DNA from: Mariniphaga sp041687255
Lineage (GTDB): Bacteria; Bacteroidota; Bacteroidia; Bacteroidales; Prolixibacteraceae
Reading direction: 5' to 3'
Assembly: GCA_041687255.1 (NCBI GenBank)
Contig: JAWLCL010000003.1
Span: forward strand, 124,001-188,000
Length of the DNA stretch: 64,000 nt
The position numbers and the translations under genes were made by a program. How positions within the stretch are numbered: the stretch's first letter is position 1; each line of letters starts with the position of its first letter. The notes under the pieces are model-generated. The model was not told the DNA's origin, did no database searches, and saw only the letters and a program-made list of their open reading frames with translations. Positions 51,985 through 60,518 of the stretch are shown piece after piece.

Positions 51985-53841
51985 TTATTCCGGGTCCTTC
52001 CAGTCGTTGTTTTCCCGGATCAGCAGTTCAAGTTCTTCCACTGCATTTTCAAACGGGATATGTCGTTTCACCGGTTTCAGTCCTTTGTATAAGGTAACCT
52101 TGTTTTGGCTTACCCCCACAAAACCGTAATCAACATCGCCCATTTCACCGGGTCCGTTAACCACACATCCCATAATGCCAATTTTCAGGTGGTCGAGGTG
52201 CTTGAAATGCTCCTTAATATTTTTTGTAGTTTCCTGTAAATCGTATAAAGTACGGCCGCAGCCCGGGCACGAAATAAATTCAGTTTTGCTCATGCGCATG
52301 CGGCTTGCCTGAAGAATGCCGAAGCTCAAATCTTTGAGTTCGGTAAATGTAATGCGTTCATTCTCGTTTGTAATGCAGATGCCATCTCCATATCCGTCGA
52401 TAAGCAATCCTCCGAAATCGGCAGATGCTTTAATCTGCAGATCTTCCAGGCTGCTTTCGTTATACCTGCGGTAAAGCACCACAGGTACTTTCCAGATGTG
52501 CGACTCCAGTGTGGTAAAAAATGCCCTGAGTTCGGCCATTGGGTTCTTATTGAAGCTTTCGAGGATAAGCACCGTTTTGCGGGTTTGTTTCAGCTTCATA
52601 ATAATTTCAGGGTTCTTAGCCATAAAGCGGTCGAACTCCATCTTGTTTGTACGGATGAACTTCATCCTTCCCCAGCGGGTACTTTCGAAAAGATACTCTT
52701 CCAGGGAAATGATTGGATAGCTTTCACCTTTGATATCCATTATCTTGTTGCCTGAAATGAAATAATCAGGTACCATTTTTCCCCTTATCGGAAGCATTTC
52801 CTTAAGGTTACGATCACCGAGATCGGCCACTACTACCGGAAGTTTTTCGCCTCCCATGTTTAAGACCGCGCGTGTTGAACGGCGTTCATATTCAAACGGA
52901 TTGGTCTGAGCGATGAGCGATGCGGTTACCGGCTCATGATTTTTATACGTTTTGAAATGGTCGACAAGTTTTCGGGCCACGGGGATTTCGTTTACCGGGC
53001 TTTCAGTAAGCGATACCCTGATTGTGTCGCCTATTCCATCGGCCAGCAATGCCCCAATTCCCACAGCCGATTTAATACGGCCGTCTTCTCCTTCGCCGGC
53101 TTCGGTAACTCCCAGGTGGATGGGATACTGCATGTCTTCGAGCCGCATCTTATAATTCAGCAGCCGCACGGTATACACCATCATACGGGTGTTGCTCGAT
53201 TTGATTGACACCACCACGTCATCAAACCCGACCTTTTTGCAAATGCGTAAAAATTCAAGAACCGATTCGGCCATTCCTGAGGGAGAGTCACCAAAGCGGC
53301 TCATTACCCGGTCGGACAACGACCCGTGGTTGGCCCCAATTCGCAAAGCTGTTTTGGTGCTTTTAAGCATTTCAAGGAACGGGATAAACTGTTCTTCTAT
53401 TTTAACAAGTTCCTCTTTGTATTCTTCGTCGGAATATACCTTGTGCTCGAAGCGGGCACGCTTATCATAAAAATTACCGGGATTGATGCGTACCTTATCA
53501 AAATATTTAGCTGCAATATCGGCCAGGCGCGGGTTAAAATGAATATCGGCAACCAGTGGAGTGGTATAGCCTCTTTCGCGCAGGGCGGTAACAATATTCT
53601 TCAGGTTTTCGGCATCGTAGATACCCTTTACTGTTAGCCGGACGTAATCGGCACCGGCTTTTGCCAGTTCAATAATCTGTTCAACTGTGGTATCGGTATC
53701 TTTGGTGCTGGTGTCGGTCATCGATTGTATGCGGATGGGATTATTGCCCCCAACGCCTACACCTCCAATATTAACTTCACAGGTTTTTTGACGTTCAAAA
53801 CGAGTTATATCGTTGATATAATTAAAGTGTAAATCTTCCAT
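51985..53841 (-). CDS. ispG: 4-hydroxy-3-methylbut-2-en-1-yl diphosphate synthase (long type)
   Basis: This 618-residue iron-sulfur enzyme carries out the penultimate step of the MEP isoprenoid pathway. The N-terminal TIM barrel starts with RQKTCEVNIGGVGVGGNN, SMTDTSTKDTDTTVEQI and NPGNFYDKRARF. A long central insertion (about 250-480) makes this the long type shared by Bacteroidetes, Chlorobi and plants. The C-terminal cluster domain has the motifs CPGCGRTLYDLQ and GCVVNGPGEMGDVDYGFVG, with three cysteines that bind the [4Fe-4S] cluster. A -7 element lies at 53865-53872, and the flavin reductase is downstream. Confidence 0.96.
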   Translation of the reverse strand: MEDLHFNYINDITRFERQKTCEVNIGGVGVGGNNPIRIQSMTDTSTKDTDTTVEQIIELAKAGADYVRLTVKGIYDAENLKNIVTALRERGYTTPLVADIHFNPRLADIAAKYFDKVRINPGNFYDKRARFEHKVYSDEEYKEELVKIEEQFIPFLEMLKSTKTALRIGANHGSLSDRVMSRFGDSPSGMAESVLEFLRICKKVGFDDVVVSIKSSNTRMMVYTVRLLNYKMRLEDMQYPIHLGVTEAGEGEDGRIKSAVGIGALLADGIGDTIRVSLTESPVNEIPVARKLVDHFKTYKNHEPVTASLIAQTNPFEYERRSTRAVLNMGGEKLPVVVADLGDRNLKEMLPIRGKMVPDYFISGNKIMDIKGESYPIISLEEYLFESTRWGRMKFIRTNKMEFDRFMAKNPEIIMKLKQTRKTVLILESFNKNPMAELRAFFTTLESHIWKVPVVLYRRYNESSLEDLQIKASADFGGLLIDGYGDGICITNENERITFTELKDLSFGILQASRMRMSKTEFISCPGCGRTLYDLQETTKNIKEHFKHLDHLKIGIMGCVVNGPGEMGDVDYGFVGVSQNKVTLYKGLKPVKRHIPFENAVEELELLIRENNDWKDPE

Positions 53842-53864
53842 TGTTATTTAATATGCTAGACGTG

Positions 53865-53872
53865 CAAATTTA
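53865..53872 (-). promoter_or_regulatory. Probable -7 element of ispG
   Basis: The minus strand reads TAAATTTG, an exact TAnnTTTG match 24 bases before the ispG ATG. It lies 31 bases from the plus-strand element of the divergent ABC ATPase gene, so the two promoters are close together. Confidence 0.45.
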
Positions 53873-53903
53873 CGTTAATGCTTTTAATATAAAAAGATTC
53901 CCT

Positions 53904-53911
53904 TATTTTTG
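53904..53911 (+). promoter_or_regulatory. Probable -7 element of the ABC ATPase gene
   Basis: TATTTTTG matches TAnnTTTG exactly, 17 bases before the ATG at 53929. The -33 position reads CTTT rather than TTTG. Confidence 0.45.
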
Positions 53912-53928
53912 TTCACACATATATTTAT

Positions 53929-54852
53929 ATGAATTTATCAGTCAATAAAATAACACGATTATTTGGAAAGCAAAAAGCCCTTGATCAGGTAAGCTTTAAA
54001 GTTACCAATGGTGAGTTGCTTGGTTTTTTGGGACCAAACGGAGCGGGTAAGTCGACCCTCATGAAAATAATTACAGGATATCTGCCGGCAACTTCTGGAG
54101 AAATCTGGTTCGACGATCAAAAAATGACATCCGAAAATGCCGGTATACGTAAGCAGATTGGATACCTGCCCGAGCACAATCCTTTATATACCGATTTGTA
54201 CGTTAAGGAATCGCTGGAAATAACTTCCGGCTTTTACAGGCTGCCGAACAGGAAGCAAAGGGTTAAAGAGATGGTGGAGCTGACAGGCCTTGGTGATGAG
54301 CAGCATAAGAAAATAGGGGCCCTGTCAAAAGGATACCGTCAGCGGGTGGGACTTGCCCAGGCGCTTATCCACGATCCAAAAGTACTGATACTTGATGAAC
54401 CGACTTCAGGTCTTGATCCCAATCAGCTTGATGATGTACGCAAACTGATTCGTTCCATCAGCCGGGAAAAAACCGTTATTCTCTCGTCGCACATTATGCA
54501 GGAAGTGGAGGCTGTGTGTTCTCGTGTGGTAATCATTAACAAAGGAAAATTAGTAGCCGATGGAAGCATCGCGGGTATTAAAAGCGGCATGATGATCCAG
54601 AATCAGTACGTGATTGCTGCTTTTGACAAGCAGGTGCAGGCAGAAATGCTTTTAGCATTGGAAGGGGTCCGTGCTGCAAGTTATGATGGAGAAAGCTGGG
54701 AAATAGAAGCTGAAAGCAGCATTGATATCCGCCCTGTTATTTTCCGGTTTGCCGTGGAAAATAACCTTACCCTGCTTACCCTTTTGCAGAAACAACAAAA
54801 CCTTGAGGGTATTTTCCATCAGCTGACCCGCGGAAGTGAGTCCGGGGTATAA
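53929..54852 (+). CDS. ABC transporter ATPase, GldA-like
   Basis: This is a 307-residue ABC ATPase with Walker A GPNGAGKS (35-42), signature LSKGYRQRVGLAQAL, Walker B VLILDEPTSGLDPNQL and the H-loop LSSHIMQEVEAVCSRV. The N-terminus MNLSVNKITRLFGKQKALDQ and the length match GldA, the ATPase of a transporter that in gliding Bacteroidetes is linked to motility, but homologues occur in many non-gliders. The permease genes (gldF/gldG) are not adjacent. The C-terminal 90 residues are an extra regulatory-type domain. A three-base gap separates it from the glycosyltransferase, so they are co-transcribed. Confidence 0.84.
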   Translation: MNLSVNKITRLFGKQKALDQVSFKVTNGELLGFLGPNGAGKSTLMKIITGYLPATSGEIWFDDQKMTSENAGIRKQIGYLPEHNPLYTDLYVKESLEITSGFYRLPNRKQRVKEMVELTGLGDEQHKKIGALSKGYRQRVGLAQALIHDPKVLILDEPTSGLDPNQLDDVRKLIRSISREKTVILSSHIMQEVEAVCSRVVIINKGKLVADGSIAGIKSGMMIQNQYVIAAFDKQVQAEMLLALEGVRAASYDGESWEIEAESSIDIRPVIFRFAVENNLTLLTLLQKQQNLEGIFHQLTRGSESGV

Positions 54853-54855
54853 TCA

Positions 54856-55866
54856 ATGGTGATGAAACCTTTAGTGTCGGTAATACTCCCTTTTTACAAT
54901 GCAGAAAACACCCTGCAGCGTGCTGTAAAAAGTATACTGGACCAGTCGTTTTCAGACTTTGAATTGCTGTTGGTTGATAACAATTCCTCCGATGGAAGCC
55001 TCACGATGGCACAACGATTTGCCTCCGGAGATAAACGTGTTCGCATTTTGCAGGAGAGCAGGCAGGGAGTGGATCATGCTATGAATTGCGGATTGAAAAA
55101 TGCACAGGGGAATTATGTAGCCCGAATGGATGCCGATGATGTGTCGTATCCACAGAGGCTCGAAAAGCAGATTGAATTCCTGGAAAACAATCCTGAATAC
55201 GGCCTGGTTGGAAGTAAGGTTTCGTATGTATCGCACAGCAACGAGACTGCAGGATTCTGGCGTTTTATAAATTGGGTGAATTCTTTTTGCACTCCTGCCG
55301 AAATAGAAACTTACCGGTTTATCGAAATCCCGGTTGTTAATCCCACCATCATGTTTAAACGGGAGTTGTATCAGAAGCATGGGGGGTGCCGGCATGGTAA
55401 TTTTCCTGAAGATTATGAAATGCTCCTGCGCTTTCTTGATGCGGGTGTCAGAATGGCAAAATTACCTGAGCCTTTGCTTGAATGGCATGATTACAGTCAC
55501 CGTTTAACCCGCACCGATAAAAGGTATTTCTCTGAAGCATTCTTCAGGGTGAAGGCCGAATATTTTTCAAAATGGTCGGTACATAATAATGTGATTCATC
55601 CACGAGTGTGGGTTTGGGGTGCCGGTCGTAAAACACGCCAGCGGGCAAAATTTCTGGAAAACAATGGAATTCGAATTGAAGGATATATCGATGTGGTAAA
55701 AAAGAAAACTGCATTGAAAACTGTCATCCACTTTTCTGAGGTTCCGCAACAGGGAGATATGTTCATTGTAGCTATGGTGGGGAAATATGGAGCACGTGAG
55801 CAGATAAGACAATATCTGGAAGGGTTAAATTACAGGGAAGGAGAGAACTATATTGTTATGGCCTGA
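54856..55866 (+). CDS. Family 2 glycosyltransferase with an extra C-terminal domain
   Basis: This is a 336-residue GT-A fold enzyme. The N-terminus VSVILPFYNAENTLQRAV and DNNSSDGSL (41-49) form the nucleotide-sugar site, and RMDADDVSYPQR gives the DxD-type metal motif (92-95). After residue about 248 comes an extra domain starting VWVWGAGRKTRQRA, a glycine-rich nucleotide-binding-like loop, seen in other glycosyltransferases and methyltransferases but not needed for catalysis. The product is probably a surface or secreted glycan. There are two nearby start codons (54856 and 54862). Confidence 0.85.
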   Translation: MVMKPLVSVILPFYNAENTLQRAVKSILDQSFSDFELLLVDNNSSDGSLTMAQRFASGDKRVRILQESRQGVDHAMNCGLKNAQGNYVARMDADDVSYPQRLEKQIEFLENNPEYGLVGSKVSYVSHSNETAGFWRFINWVNSFCTPAEIETYRFIEIPVVNPTIMFKRELYQKHGGCRHGNFPEDYEMLLRFLDAGVRMAKLPEPLLEWHDYSHRLTRTDKRYFSEAFFRVKAEYFSKWSVHNNVIHPRVWVWGAGRKTRQRAKFLENNGIRIEGYIDVVKKKTALKTVIHFSEVPQQGDMFIVAMVGKYGAREQIRQYLEGLNYREGENYIVMA

Positions 55867-55867
55867 A

Positions 55868-55890
55868 GAAAAAAACCGGAAAACCGGTTT
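55868..55890 (-). terminator. Terminator-like hairpin between two convergent genes
   Basis: A 7-bp stem AAACCGG/CCGGTTT with a four-base loop has an A-run on its left, so its U-tract faces the minus strand. It lies 77 bases past the stop of the small coiled-coil gene at 55968 and 1 base after the glycosyltransferase stop. Confidence 0.5.
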
Positions 55891-55967
55891 ATGTCTATTC
55901 TCTTTGGCTGTATGACTGTTAAACCTGAAAAGGCGGGAGTTTATATTTCTTTTGAATGAGATGCGGA

Positions 55968-56285
55968 TTACTTGCGCATGGACATTAGTGTCTTTTTCGC
56001 CTCATTAAGTTCTTTACGCAAAAGAATAATATCATCTTCGCTCAGCGAAGAACTTAGTTCAGGATCCATTAGATCAACATAGTCATCAATATGCTTTAAA
56101 TAATGTTTGTTAATTATATCAAGCTTGTTTTTGAATTCCTGCAGCTTTTTTAAGTTTTCTGCTTTTTCCGGATGATCGTCCGGCAGTTGAATGCAAAGCC
56201 TTTTAGTAATTTTATAAACTACTTTGGAAGCAATAAACTCCTGATACAGCAATTCCTCAACATTGGCAGGTTTAGAAACACTCAT
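55968..56285 (-). CDS. Small helical protein of unknown function
   Basis: This 105-residue protein has no signal peptide, and a highly charged, probably all-helical sequence (PEKAENLKKLQEFKNKLDII, LRKELNEAKKTLMSMRK) suggesting one or two coiled coils. I recognise no family. The ATG at 56285 is followed directly by SVSKPANVEELLYQEFIASK, and the gene ends at a terminator-like hairpin, so it appears to be a real single-gene unit rather than a chance frame. The 287 bases between it and the pullulanase gene hold nothing I can name. Confidence 0.6.
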   Translation of the reverse strand: MSVSKPANVEELLYQEFIASKVVYKITKRLCIQLPDDHPEKAENLKKLQEFKNKLDIINKHYLKHIDDYVDLMDPELSSSLSEDDIILLRKELNEAKKTLMSMRK

Positions 56286-56572
56286 TTTTCCGGCTTTAAG
56301 TAATTATTAAAGAGATTAATTTTTCGCAGGTTGTTTATTTTCAGATATCGAAAAATCTTCTTTTGCTCTTTAAAAAGGCCGCATCTTGCCGGAAAAGATA
56401 GGAAATAAATTTTAAATCTGCAGTATTTTTATGCGTTAAATGTTTGCGTGCCTGTGTATTGTGCTGCAACTGCATGTGAGCCTAACATACAGGAAAATTA
56501 CTTCCTTTGCAGGAAACTCATTTTTTCCCGCAAAAATCACAACTTTTAATGGCAAGCAGGAATAAAAATGTT

Positions 56573-58510
56573 CTAGGCTTTAATCAGAATGGTCATTGAA
56601 ATTTCTTCTACTTCTACTGACCCTGATATTTCAGCAATTCCTTCGTTGTTGAACCTATCGTTTTGTACCACTATCCGATATTTGCCTTCCGGCAGCTGCT
56701 GGGTTATTTTTTTGCGATTTCCGTTAAAGATCAACAGGATATTTTCCCATTGGTCACCGGCATTTTTGCCATCAATGCAATAACTAACAACACCCATCTG
56801 GTATTGAGAGCAAAAATGGATGGAATGCTGAACCAGGCCTGCATCAGGCATTCTGAATGCGGGATGGTTTTTGCGCAGGGTAATCAGGTTTTTATAGTAT
56901 TCGAAAACGTCAAAATTCTCTTTTTTCCACCTCCAGTCGATTTGATTAACTGAATCGGGCGACTTGTACGAATTACCGTTACCACCTTTTGTACGGCAAA
57001 ATTCGGAGCCGGAGTGTAAAAATGGTATTCCCTGGGAGGTAAGGATAACGGCGCCTGCAAGCTTTACCATTTTGCGCATTTCCTGCGGCGTGGCTTTTGG
57101 GCAGCTTGATTTAAGCTTATCCCAAAGGGTGTAATTATCATGGCAGGAAACATAATTTATGCATTGCACCGGATGTGGAGCCCATGGCTGTTTCGATGAT
57201 TCTACATAATCATATACAATTTGTGGATGCTGAACTGCAGCCACCACTCCAAATTTGACGTTTTCTTCCCGTAATTCGAGACCGCTGACAAACCCTTTCG
57301 TTTTCTTACTGCTGTGGTTGCCTTTCAGGGCATCACGCAAATCATCATTGAATGCAGCAATTCCGGACAGCTTTACCATGTTTCTTTTTACGGCACGTTT
57401 GTCTTCGGGCATAGGACTGAAATCGGCTGCCCAGCCTTCACCGTAAAGCAGCAAGCCAGGTTTGATCTTTTGCAGCTCCGACTTAATCCGGTTCATCGTT
57501 TTGATGTCCATTATACCCATCAGGTCGAAACGGAAACCATCGACATGGAATTCCCTGACCCAGTATTTCAGTGAATCCACAATATACTTGCGTACCATAT
57601 GCCTTTCGGTTGCCAGTTCATTACCGCATCCCGATGCATTGGCAAAGGTGCCGTCGGCTTTTTGCCTGTAGAAATAACCCGGCACGGTTTGATTGAACAC
57701 CGATTCTTTGGCAAAATAGGTGTGGTTGTATACCACATCGAGCACTACCCCGATGCCTGCAGCATGCAATGCCTGTACCAGTTTCTTTAATTCTCTGATA
57801 CGCACTGTCCCGTCGTATGGGTCGGTGGCATAAGAACCTTCAGGTGCATTGAAGTGCAAGGGGTCGTATCCCCAATTGTACTTGTCGAAAGGTTTTTCTT
57901 CATCGACGGTTGCAAAATCATTTACAGGCAGCAGGTGAACATGCGTTATTCCTAGTTCTCTAAGATGTTCAAGGCCTGTTGCATAGCCGTCGTCAGTTCG
58001 GGTATTTTCTTCGGTAAAACCAAGGAATTTGCCCTTGTTGCGAATACCCGAGGATTCGGCAATGGAGAAATCGCGAATGTGTGTTTCGTAAATGATGGCG
58101 TCGGTAAAGTTGTTCAGCTTGGGGGCAACATCCGATTCCCAGTTCTCAGGATCGGTTTTGGCCGGATTGTATATCATCCCGCGGATGCCGTTCACCCCTA
58201 CACAGCGGGCATAGATATCGGGAACCTCGTTCAGCCATTCCCCGTCGTTTATGCGGAAAGCATAAAACCTGCCTTCATAATCGCCCGTTAAAACTGTCGA
58301 CCAGGTGCCGTCACCACTTGCCTGAAGCTGTGTTTTATGAAAATCCTCACCGCTCTTCCCGTCTTTGTATAGCCTGAATTCTACCATTTTGGCGGTTGGT
58401 GCCCATATCTTCACTGTTGTTTTTTCAGGAGTCCAGAAGACACCTAAATCATCACCTTCGTAATTTGGATATATAGAGAAATCAATATGATTAAATTTCC
58501 AGTCCCTCAT
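56573..58510 (-). CDS. pulA: Type I pullulanase
   Basis: This 645-residue GH13 debranching enzyme hydrolyses alpha-1,6 bonds in pullulan and glycogen-type glucans. An N-terminal CBM48-like domain (about 10-110, GVFWTPEKTTVKIWAPTAK) precedes the barrel with the diagnostic YNWGYDPLHFNAPEGSYAT block, DVVYNHTYF, the nucleophile in GFRFDLMGI, the acid/base glutamate in LLYGEGW, and the transition-state aspartate in SCHDNYTLWDKL. There is no signal peptide, so it acts on cytosolic glycogen. Its ATG overlaps the upstream gene's stop by one base (TAATG), so translation is coupled. Confidence 0.95.
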   Translation of the reverse strand: MRDWKFNHIDFSIYPNYEGDDLGVFWTPEKTTVKIWAPTAKMVEFRLYKDGKSGEDFHKTQLQASGDGTWSTVLTGDYEGRFYAFRINDGEWLNEVPDIYARCVGVNGIRGMIYNPAKTDPENWESDVAPKLNNFTDAIIYETHIRDFSIAESSGIRNKGKFLGFTEENTRTDDGYATGLEHLRELGITHVHLLPVNDFATVDEEKPFDKYNWGYDPLHFNAPEGSYATDPYDGTVRIRELKKLVQALHAAGIGVVLDVVYNHTYFAKESVFNQTVPGYFYRQKADGTFANASGCGNELATERHMVRKYIVDSLKYWVREFHVDGFRFDLMGIMDIKTMNRIKSELQKIKPGLLLYGEGWAADFSPMPEDKRAVKRNMVKLSGIAAFNDDLRDALKGNHSSKKTKGFVSGLELREENVKFGVVAAVQHPQIVYDYVESSKQPWAPHPVQCINYVSCHDNYTLWDKLKSSCPKATPQEMRKMVKLAGAVILTSQGIPFLHSGSEFCRTKGGNGNSYKSPDSVNQIDWRWKKENFDVFEYYKNLITLRKNHPAFRMPDAGLVQHSIHFCSQYQMGVVSYCIDGKNAGDQWENILLIFNGNRKKITQQLPEGKYRIVVQNDRFNNEGIAEISGSVEVEEISMTILIKA

Positions 58511-59055
58511 TAAATATTAAATAATGTTTTTCGCAACAATACTTTTTTGCTGCCCAGATTCCTGCCTTTAACATCTTTCACGATAATTCTGGCCCTGGGC
58601 AGTCTTTTGAGTGTTCTGTCAAATCCGTAAAACCGATGCAAATCGATTTTTAAGCTATGACTTTGGTCTTTTGCCAGGTACAACGGATAATACCAATTTT
58701 TATTTGTCCCTTTCAGTTTGAACCTGCGGGTTACCCAAATGCTGCTTAGCAAAAGCATCGGGGTTGCTATATCAACATCCGCCTTACCATTGTTGGTTAT
58801 TGTTAGTTCAAGATAACGCGGATAATAAAGCCGGTCTTTCTTAAGCTCAACTGTTACTTTCTTTCGCATCGGAAATTTTATCGAAATACCCCCACTGCCT
58901 TGTTTCCTTCCAATGAAAATTAATGCGATCAAAATACCGGCAGCCACAAAAATCAACAACCATGCCAGTTTATATCCTTCAGGGCCTATTTCATTGCTGG
59001 CAAGAAGCTTGGTGGAGATACCCATAGAAAAAAGTACGATTAGCGACCGTTTCAT
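58510..59055 (-). CDS. Membrane protein of unknown function upstream of pulA
   Basis: Counting from ATG 59055 the protein has 181 residues. It has a signal-like N-terminus (MKRSLIVLFSMGISTKLLAS), a second hydrophobic helix (about 26-45, KLAWLLIFVAAGILIALIFIG) and a soluble C-terminal half rich in basic residues with beta-strand character (YYPRYLELTITNNGKADVDI). I recognise no family. The chosen ATG is supported by a -7 element at 59074-59081, which excludes the longer start at 59076. Its TAA overlaps the pullulanase ATG as TAATG; a functional link with glycogen metabolism is possible but not shown. Confidence 0.62.
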   Translation of the reverse strand: MKRSLIVLFSMGISTKLLASNEIGPEGYKLAWLLIFVAAGILIALIFIGRKQGSGGISIKFPMRKKVTVELKKDRLYYPRYLELTITNNGKADVDIATPMLLLSSIWVTRRFKLKGTNKNWYYPLYLAKDQSHSLKIDLHRFYGFDRTLKRLPRARIIVKDVKGRNLGSKKVLLRKTLFNI

Positions 59056-59073
59056 CCGTTTTTTTTTGCCCCG

Positions 59074-59081
59074 CAAATGTA
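59074..59081 (-). promoter_or_regulatory. Probable -7 element of the 58510-59055/pulA unit
   Basis: The minus strand reads TACATTTG, an exact TAnnTTTG match; transcription would start near 59067, just before ATG 59055. Confidence 0.5.
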
Positions 59082-59379
59082 ACAGAATTTTTATATTAAA
59101 CCGATTTAAAGAGGCTATTCCGCCCTGTATGAAATGCCTGAAAAGTAATTAGGGGCAACATATTATCTGTTAATGAAATACTGGTGTACATCCTGTGAAA
59201 ATCTGACAGCGGAGCCTTTTGTGCTCAAAGGGTTAAGTCTGACACTCAGATTGAAAACAGCATTTATTAAGGTTAAAGAGTATTTTGTTAATTAATTGTA
59301 ATCAAAATCAACTGTTTTTTAATATATTGGTCAATAGAATACTTTTTTGTATTTTATTTGTTGTATAAAGATAAAAAGT
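59082..59379. other. Intergenic region between divergent genes
   Basis: About 300 AT-rich bases lie upstream of both the 58510-59055 gene and the DUF4395 gene. I find no exact TAnnTTTG on the plus strand here and no open frame of note. Confidence 0.4.
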
Positions 59380-59817
59380 ATGAAGCAGTTGGTTTGTCCC
59401 ATCTCGAATGAAAAGGTAAATGAGCGCCTTACAAGGTTAAATGCCTTTTTTACGGTTTTAATAGTAGCCGCGGGATTTATATTCAATTCAGTATTATTTC
59501 CGCTTTTGCTGCTTGCCGATTTCTTTATCCGGGCTTTTGGAAATTCAAAATACAGTCCGGTAGGGTTTATCAGTTCAGGCCTGGCAAGCTTGCTTCAGTT
59601 GGGCAAAAAGCCAATTGACAAAGCTCCAAAGATCTTTGCCGCACGCATGGGGTTTGTAATGACACTCTTCATTGCTGTTTTTTTCATATTGGGGTTTTAT
59701 ACTGCTTCAATGATTGTTGCCGGAATTCTTATATTTTTTGCCACTCTTGAGTTTGCATTTGGAATATGTGTGGGATGCTATATATACACCTATCTGATAT
59801 TGCCCGCATATAAATGA
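59380..59817 (+). CDS. DUF4395 family membrane protein
   Basis: From ATG 59380 the protein has 145 residues and matches the DUF4395 pattern: an N-terminal CPISNEKVNERLTRLNAFF with a conserved cysteine, four hydrophobic helices, the middle KAPKIFAARMGFVM, and the C-terminal ATLEFAFGICVGCYIYTYL with a GICxGC cysteine motif. In other bacteria DUF4395 proteins are found near sulfur-transfer or redox genes, but the role is unproven; the three cysteines suggest thiol chemistry. An in-frame codon at 59347 is possible but lacks the conserved start. It is followed by a strong terminator at 59887-59917. Confidence 0.8.
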   Translation: MKQLVCPISNEKVNERLTRLNAFFTVLIVAAGFIFNSVLFPLLLLADFFIRAFGNSKYSPVGFISSGLASLLQLGKKPIDKAPKIFAARMGFVMTLFIAVFFILGFYTASMIVAGILIFFATLEFAFGICVGCYIYTYLILPAYK

Positions 59818-59886
59818 TACAGAGCCATGACAAAATCAGGGCATAAATCGTGCCTGTTCATAACTACTCACTTCAAAAACTGGAAG

Positions 59887-59917
59887 CAGCCCGGGCATTT
59901 ACCCGGGTTGTTTTTTT
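59887..59917 (+). terminator. Intrinsic terminator after the DUF4395 gene
   Basis: A 9-bp GC-rich stem (59887-59895 with 59902-59910), one G-T pair, is followed by seven T. The remaining bases of 59818-60119 contain no gene I can support. Confidence 0.8.
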
Positions 59918-60119
59918 CTGTTTTTTTGAGTCGGGCTGAAGCTTATTTATGCTGATTCGCTTCTGCAGGATGTAATATTGTACCGAACTTTGGGGTCCCA
60001 TTACCGGCATGTTAGAAGAAAATGCAGGCCCGGGTTTTACGGCAGGCATATTAAAATGATGTGCCAGGTTTTTATTGCTTTTATTCCCGCTTATTATTTT
60101 CTGCACCTCCGGCAACATA

Positions 60120-60506
60120 TTATTTTCCTGTAAATTCAACCGAATAATAACCATTTCTTTCATCAGCCAGTCTGCACCATATGGCAAATTGCAGGGGTTT
60201 TTGTTTTTCTGGCATTCTGTTTCCATTGATATGGGAAAACTCAACCGGCCAAAGCGTGTAGGTTTCTCCCATCATAAGGTTTAAGTGCTGTATTTTGTAA
60301 TAACCATTAAGGGTTAATTCTGCATCCAGATAATCAAGTGTGTCGTTGTTGCTGACAACAAATTTACTGCCGTCGAATTTCACTGATGCATTTAACTTTA
60401 CAATGGAACTGTTTTTTCTCTTTTCAGGCAGAAACAACAGAAACATCAAAACTGTTGCAGCTAACGACAGTATTGCCAATGCTGTTTTTGGTTTTATTTT
60501 AACCAT
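60120..60506 (-). CDS. Small membrane-anchored hypothetical protein
   Basis: This 128-residue protein has one hydrophobic helix (about 9-27, ALAILSLAATVLMFLLFLP) and a soluble domain with beta-strand character (KLNASVKFDGSKFVVSNND, YYKIQHLNLMMGETYTLWP). I recognise no family. It starts 13 bases after the stop of the response-regulator gene on the same strand, so it is probably the second gene of that operon and may be a signalling partner or target, which is inference. Confidence 0.55.
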   Translation of the reverse strand: MVKIKPKTALAILSLAATVLMFLLFLPEKRKNSSIVKLNASVKFDGSKFVVSNNDTLDYLDAELTLNGYYKIQHLNLMMGETYTLWPVEFSHINGNRMPEKQKPLQFAIWCRLADERNGYYSVEFTGK

Positions 60507-60518
60507 CAGGAATTCATT

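Noticed and set aside
53929..54852. Naming the ABC ATPase gldA and inferring gliding motility
   Set aside because: Homologues occur in many non-gliding Bacteroidetes and gldF/gldG or other gld genes are not in the window.
59873..60244. A 123-codon minus-strand frame overlapping the 60120-60506 gene
   Set aside because: It overlaps a better-supported membrane protein, runs through the DUF4395 terminator and shows no family signature.
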